Assembly: GCA_021733645.1 (NCBI GenBank)
Contig: JAHREJ010000011.1
Span: 1-64,000, forward strand
Direction: 5' to 3'
DNA: 64,000 bases
DNA from: Bacillus subtilis subsp. subtilis
Lineage (GTDB): Bacteria > Pseudomonadota > Gammaproteobacteria > Xanthomonadales > Xanthomonadaceae
The translations under genes were made by a program, and so were the position numbers. The notes under the pieces are model-generated. The model saw only the letters and a list, made by a program, of their open reading frames with translations, had not been told where the DNA came from and did no database searches. Shown here one piece after another: positions 61,617 to 64,000 of the stretch. The first letter of the stretch is position 1; each line of letters opens with the position of its first letter.

Positions 61617-62330
61617 ATGCAGTTTGATGACACCGGGGCGCAGGCCCGCCCGCAAGCGCGGCTGTGGGGGGCGCTGATCGCGGCGCTCATTGCGGTGCTG
61701 GGCCACGTGCTGCCATCGGTGGCGGCGGCCGACGCCGGTGACACCACGGCCACGCGCCACTTCGACATACCGGCACAACCGTTGCCACAGGCGTTGCAGT
61801 TGTATGGGGAGACCACCGGGGTGGCGGTACTGATCGATGCCCATTTGCTGGGCGGGCTGCGCTCGACGCCGGTCAAGGGCACCCAGGCACCCTTGGCGGC
61901 GCTGCAGACGCTGTTGCAGGGCACCGGACTGGTCCCCCGCTTCGTCGACGGCGCTGCCTTCACCCTGGTGCCCGCCGATGCCGGTGCCGCCGCACCGTCC
62001 ACGGCGTTGCCCACCCCTGCTTCCAGCGCGGTACCGGCACACGCCGCGCGGGTCCTCCAGCAATCGCTGGAGCAGGCATTGTGTGGCGACCGGGCCACCC
62101 GCCCGGGTCGCTACCGGGCCGCACTGCAACTCTGGTGGGACGAGGACCGCAGCATCGCGCGGGTGGAACTGCTGGAAAGCAGCGGCGACCCCGCGCGCGA
62201 CAACGCCATCGTTGCCCGCCTGCGTGGTCTGGCGCTCCCCGGCCTGCCCGCCGGGCTGCCGCAGCCGGTGACGATGCTGCTGCTGCCACGCAGCGCCGCC
62301 GCCACGGTGCCCTGCAAGGGGCGGCCGTGA
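61617..62330 (+). CDS. free-standing STN signalling-domain protein (VreA-like)
   Basis: A 237-residue exported protein. A membrane or signal segment (about 17-38) is followed by a secretin-and-TonB N-terminal (STN) domain at about 47-120: RHFDIPAQPLPQALQLYGET, VAVLIDAHLLGG and LAALQTLLQGTGLVPRF. A C-terminal TonB_C-like region (about 140-235) contains YRAALQLWWDEDRSIARVEL and ARLRGLALPGLP. Normally an STN domain precedes a TonB-receptor barrel; here none follows. This matches the concept of VreA in the P. aeruginosa PUMA3 system. The stop overlaps the sigma gene start (GTGA). A GTG at 61608 is an alternative start. Confidence 0.78.
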   Translation: MQFDDTGAQARPQARLWGALIAALIAVLGHVLPSVAAADAGDTTATRHFDIPAQPLPQALQLYGETTGVAVLIDAHLLGGLRSTPVKGTQAPLAALQTLLQGTGLVPRFVDGAAFTLVPADAGAAAPSTALPTPASSAVPAHAARVLQQSLEQALCGDRATRPGRYRAALQLWWDEDRSIARVELLESSGDPARDNAIVARLRGLALPGLPAGLPQPVTMLLLPRSAAATVPCKGRP

Positions 62331-62857
62331 GCGGCCTGGGCGGCTTGTTCCTGGCCCACTACGAGGCGTTCCGCAAGCGCCTGCGGCGCCGGCTCGGTTC
62401 GGACGACCTGGCCCTGGATGCCCTGCAGGAAACCTGGCTGCGCGTGGAGCGGATGGGCAGCGCCCAGCCGCAGCGCAATCCGGTGGCGTACCTGTTCCGC
62501 ATGGCCATCAACGCCGCCAGCGACCAGCGCAGTGCACAGGCGCGGGTACTGACCGGCAGCGAGGTGGAGGCGCTGATGGACGAAGGCACCGACCACCTGG
62601 ACCCGGCCACGGTCACCGTTGGCCGCTCGGAAATGAGCGCCCTGGCCGATGCGCTGCGCGAGCTGCCGCAGCGCCAGCGATCCATCCTGATTGCCGCGCG
62701 CGTGGAGCAACGCCCCATCGAGGCCATCGCCGCCGAACACGGGGTGTCCTCGCGGATGATCGGCAAAGACCTCAAAAAGGCGCTGCAGCACTGCGCCACA
62801 CGGCTGGACCGGCCGCTGGTGCAGCGGTTCGGTCCCGGCGCCGGAAAACCGTCATGA
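62327..62857 (+). CDS. ECF sigma factor, FecI type
   Basis: A 176-residue extracytoplasmic-function sigma factor. Region 2 contains LFLAHYEAFRKRLRRRLGSD, ALDALQETWLRVERM and NPVAYLFRMAINAASDQ. Region 4 contains LADALRELPQRQRSILIAAR and IEAIAAEHGVSSRMIGKDLK. It starts at a GTG that overlaps the STN gene stop and ends overlapping the fecR-like start (ATGA), so the three are translationally coupled. It should be activated by the FecR partner in response to a signal sensed through the STN protein. Target genes are probably downstream of the window. Confidence 0.92.
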   Translation: MSGLGGLFLAHYEAFRKRLRRRLGSDDLALDALQETWLRVERMGSAQPQRNPVAYLFRMAINAASDQRSAQARVLTGSEVEALMDEGTDHLDPATVTVGRSEMSALADALRELPQRQRSILIAARVEQRPIEAIAAEHGVSSRMIGKDLKKALQHCATRLDRPLVQRFGPGAGKPS

Positions 62858-63870
62858 CTGGTATGAACCCTCTCGCCCCGACCGCGATTTCGCCCGACCT
62901 GCAGCAGCAGGCGCACGACTGGCTGCTGCGCCTGCAGAGCGCGCCGGTCACCCAGGCCGACGCCGATGCGTTCCGCCGCTGGCGTGCGCTGGACCCGCGC
63001 CACGCGGCGGCCTTTGCGCAGGCGCGCGGTTTGTGGGCCGCGCTGGGGCCGGCACTGCAGGCCAGCAGCGCCCCGCCGGCGGTGTCGGCCACGGCCGCGT
63101 CGTTGCCGCTGCCTGCTTCGGTGCGCCACGTGCGCCCGCGCAGCCGGGTCAATCTCACCCGGCGCGCGTTCCTGGGCGGGGCGGTGGCCGCGGCGGCCGG
63201 CGGCTGGCTGGTGGTGCGCTCGCCGTTGGGCATGTGGCCGGAACTGGATGCGCTGGGTGCCGATTACCGCACCGCCACCGGTGAGCAGCGTGACCTGGAC
63301 ATACACGGCATTGCCGTGGCCATGGGCACGCGCACGACCCTGCGCCGCATCGACGGTGGTGCCGGCATCGCACTGGGCCAGGGCGAAGCACAGTTCAGCG
63401 TCCCTGCGCACGGCAGCGCCGGCGTTGCCATCCACGTCGACGGCGCCCGGGTTACCCCGGCGGCCGGTGCACGCATCAACGTGCGCTGCGTGGGCGCCGA
63501 TGTGCGCGTGACCTGCCTGGCCGGTGCGGCGGTGCTGGTGCGGGGCGCGCGAACGGTTGCCCTGCAGCCGGGCTGGCAGGCGCGCCTTGGGGGCGACCGC
63601 ATCGCCTCGGTTGCGCAGGTAGCCACCGATCGCATCGACGCGTGGCGCCAGGGCTGGCTGGTGGTTGACGACCAGCCCCTGGGCGAGGTGGTGGAGGAGG
63701 TCAACCGCTACCGCCCCGGACGCATCGTCATCACCGGCGCGGCGCTGCAGGCGCGCCGCGTGCAGGCGCGCCTGCCGCTGCGTGACCTGGATACCTTCAT
63801 TGACCTGGTGCGCAACGTGTATGGGGCGCGCGTGGTCAACATGCCCGGCGGCGTGGTGCTGCTCGGCTGA
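62854..63870 (+). CDS. FecR-family anti-sigma regulator
   Basis: A 338-residue membrane regulator. The cytoplasmic N-terminal DUF4880 region has AHDWLLRLQSAPVTQADADA, FRRWRALDPRHAAAFAQAR and LWAAL. One transmembrane helix follows (about 105-122, RRAFLGGAVAAAAGGWLVV). The periplasmic FecR domain runs about 130-245 (DYRTATGEQRDLDIHGIA), and a C-terminal domain (LVVDDQPLGEVVEEVNRYRP, then GRIVITGAAL) contacts STN domains in homologues. The arginine pair before the helix resembles Tat-dependent insertion seen in some FecR-like proteins. It overlaps the sigma gene by four bases. Confidence 0.92.
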   Translation: MTGMNPLAPTAISPDLQQQAHDWLLRLQSAPVTQADADAFRRWRALDPRHAAAFAQARGLWAALGPALQASSAPPAVSATAASLPLPASVRHVRPRSRVNLTRRAFLGGAVAAAAGGWLVVRSPLGMWPELDALGADYRTATGEQRDLDIHGIAVAMGTRTTLRRIDGGAGIALGQGEAQFSVPAHGSAGVAIHVDGARVTPAAGARINVRCVGADVRVTCLAGAAVLVRGARTVALQPGWQARLGGDRIASVAQVATDRIDAWRQGWLVVDDQPLGEVVEEVNRYRPGRIVITGAALQARRVQARLPLRDLDTFIDLVRNVYGARVVNMPGGVVLLG

Positions 63871-64000
63871 GTGTGCGTGAGCCCGCGCCGGCGCGCGTGA
63901 TTCCAGCATGTGTCGATGACGGTGCGATGACGCACGCCGCACCGATCGCGATCGCGTCATGCGCACATGAATTTTTTGTTGCAACGGTTCAGTCGTTGCC

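Noticed and set aside
63871..64000. Possible start of a further gene or an ECF-type promoter at the right edge
   Set aside because: No conserved reading frame or recognisable -35/-10 pair is visible in the last 130 bases; only short repeats such as GCGATCGCG and GTTGCAACGG.

Overview
The window is chromosomal DNA of a high-GC gammaproteobacterium of the family Xanthomonadaceae, most likely Stenotrophomonas or a close relative. The evidence is family-typical protein sequences and gene sets (DPP IV-type S9 peptidase, DUF885 protein, large TonB-dependent receptor ending in Phe, bioB-F-H-SDR-bioC order) and many short GTAG-headed palindromes that resemble the SMAG/REP elements described in Stenotrophomonas maltophilia. 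No tRNA, rRNA, CRISPR array, transposase, integrase or prophage gene was seen, so this reads as core genome plus one sugar-utilisation island.

Layout. 0-10 kb: end of a membrane protein, an AraC regulator, a TonB-domain lipoprotein, a YqhA protein, a glutathione transferase, a secreted DPP IV-like peptidase, a Coa1-like protein, a DUF885 hydrolase and a small lipoprotein. 10-19 kb: bestrophin-like channel, hemB, SHOCT protein, PD40 protein, aroE, a small membrane protein, dinG and two tandem secreted paralogues. 19-23 kb: ilvD, with a terminator-like hairpin in its leader, divergent from ygiB-ygiC. 22.7-29.6 kb: a tightly overlapping MoxR operon (RDD, SpoIIM, DUF4129, DUF4350, MoxR, DUF58). 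29.7-36.2 kb: gamma-carbonic anhydrase, RlaP-like nucleotidyltransferase, mnmG, an intergenic region with a sigma54-type promoter followed by a small structured RNA and terminator, a low-complexity lipoprotein, a PLP dehydratase, a YdcF protein and a tandem SMAG array. 36.2-41.2 kb: the biotin operon bioB-bioF-bioH-SDR-bioC with a BirA-like operator ahead of it. 41.3-45.1 kb: comF, SMI1/KNR4, HdeD, a SecD-P1-like lipoprotein and a Tiki/ChaN-like protein.

45.1-60.6 kb is the standout locus. A minus-strand operon agaS-agaK-agaZ-agaR-nagA-MFS permease diverges from plus-strand genes for a multidomain GH31 glycosidase, a TonB-dependent receptor and a GH109 enzyme. Together they predict capture and hydrolysis of alpha-N-acetylgalactosaminides outside or in the periplasm, import of GalNAc, phosphorylation, deacetylation, and deamination/isomerisation to tagatose 6-phosphate. 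Repeated ATCTTTCG boxes in the 332-bp divergent region are candidate AgaR operators.

60.7-63.9 kb holds a cell-surface-signalling module: a small TonB-like protein, a small secreted protein, a free-standing STN-domain protein with no beta-barrel, an ECF sigma factor and a FecR anti-sigma factor. The arrangement recalls the VreA-VreI-VreR (PUMA3) system. The last 130 bases (63871-64000) contain no gene that I can recognise; whatever the sigma factor controls probably lies beyond the window.
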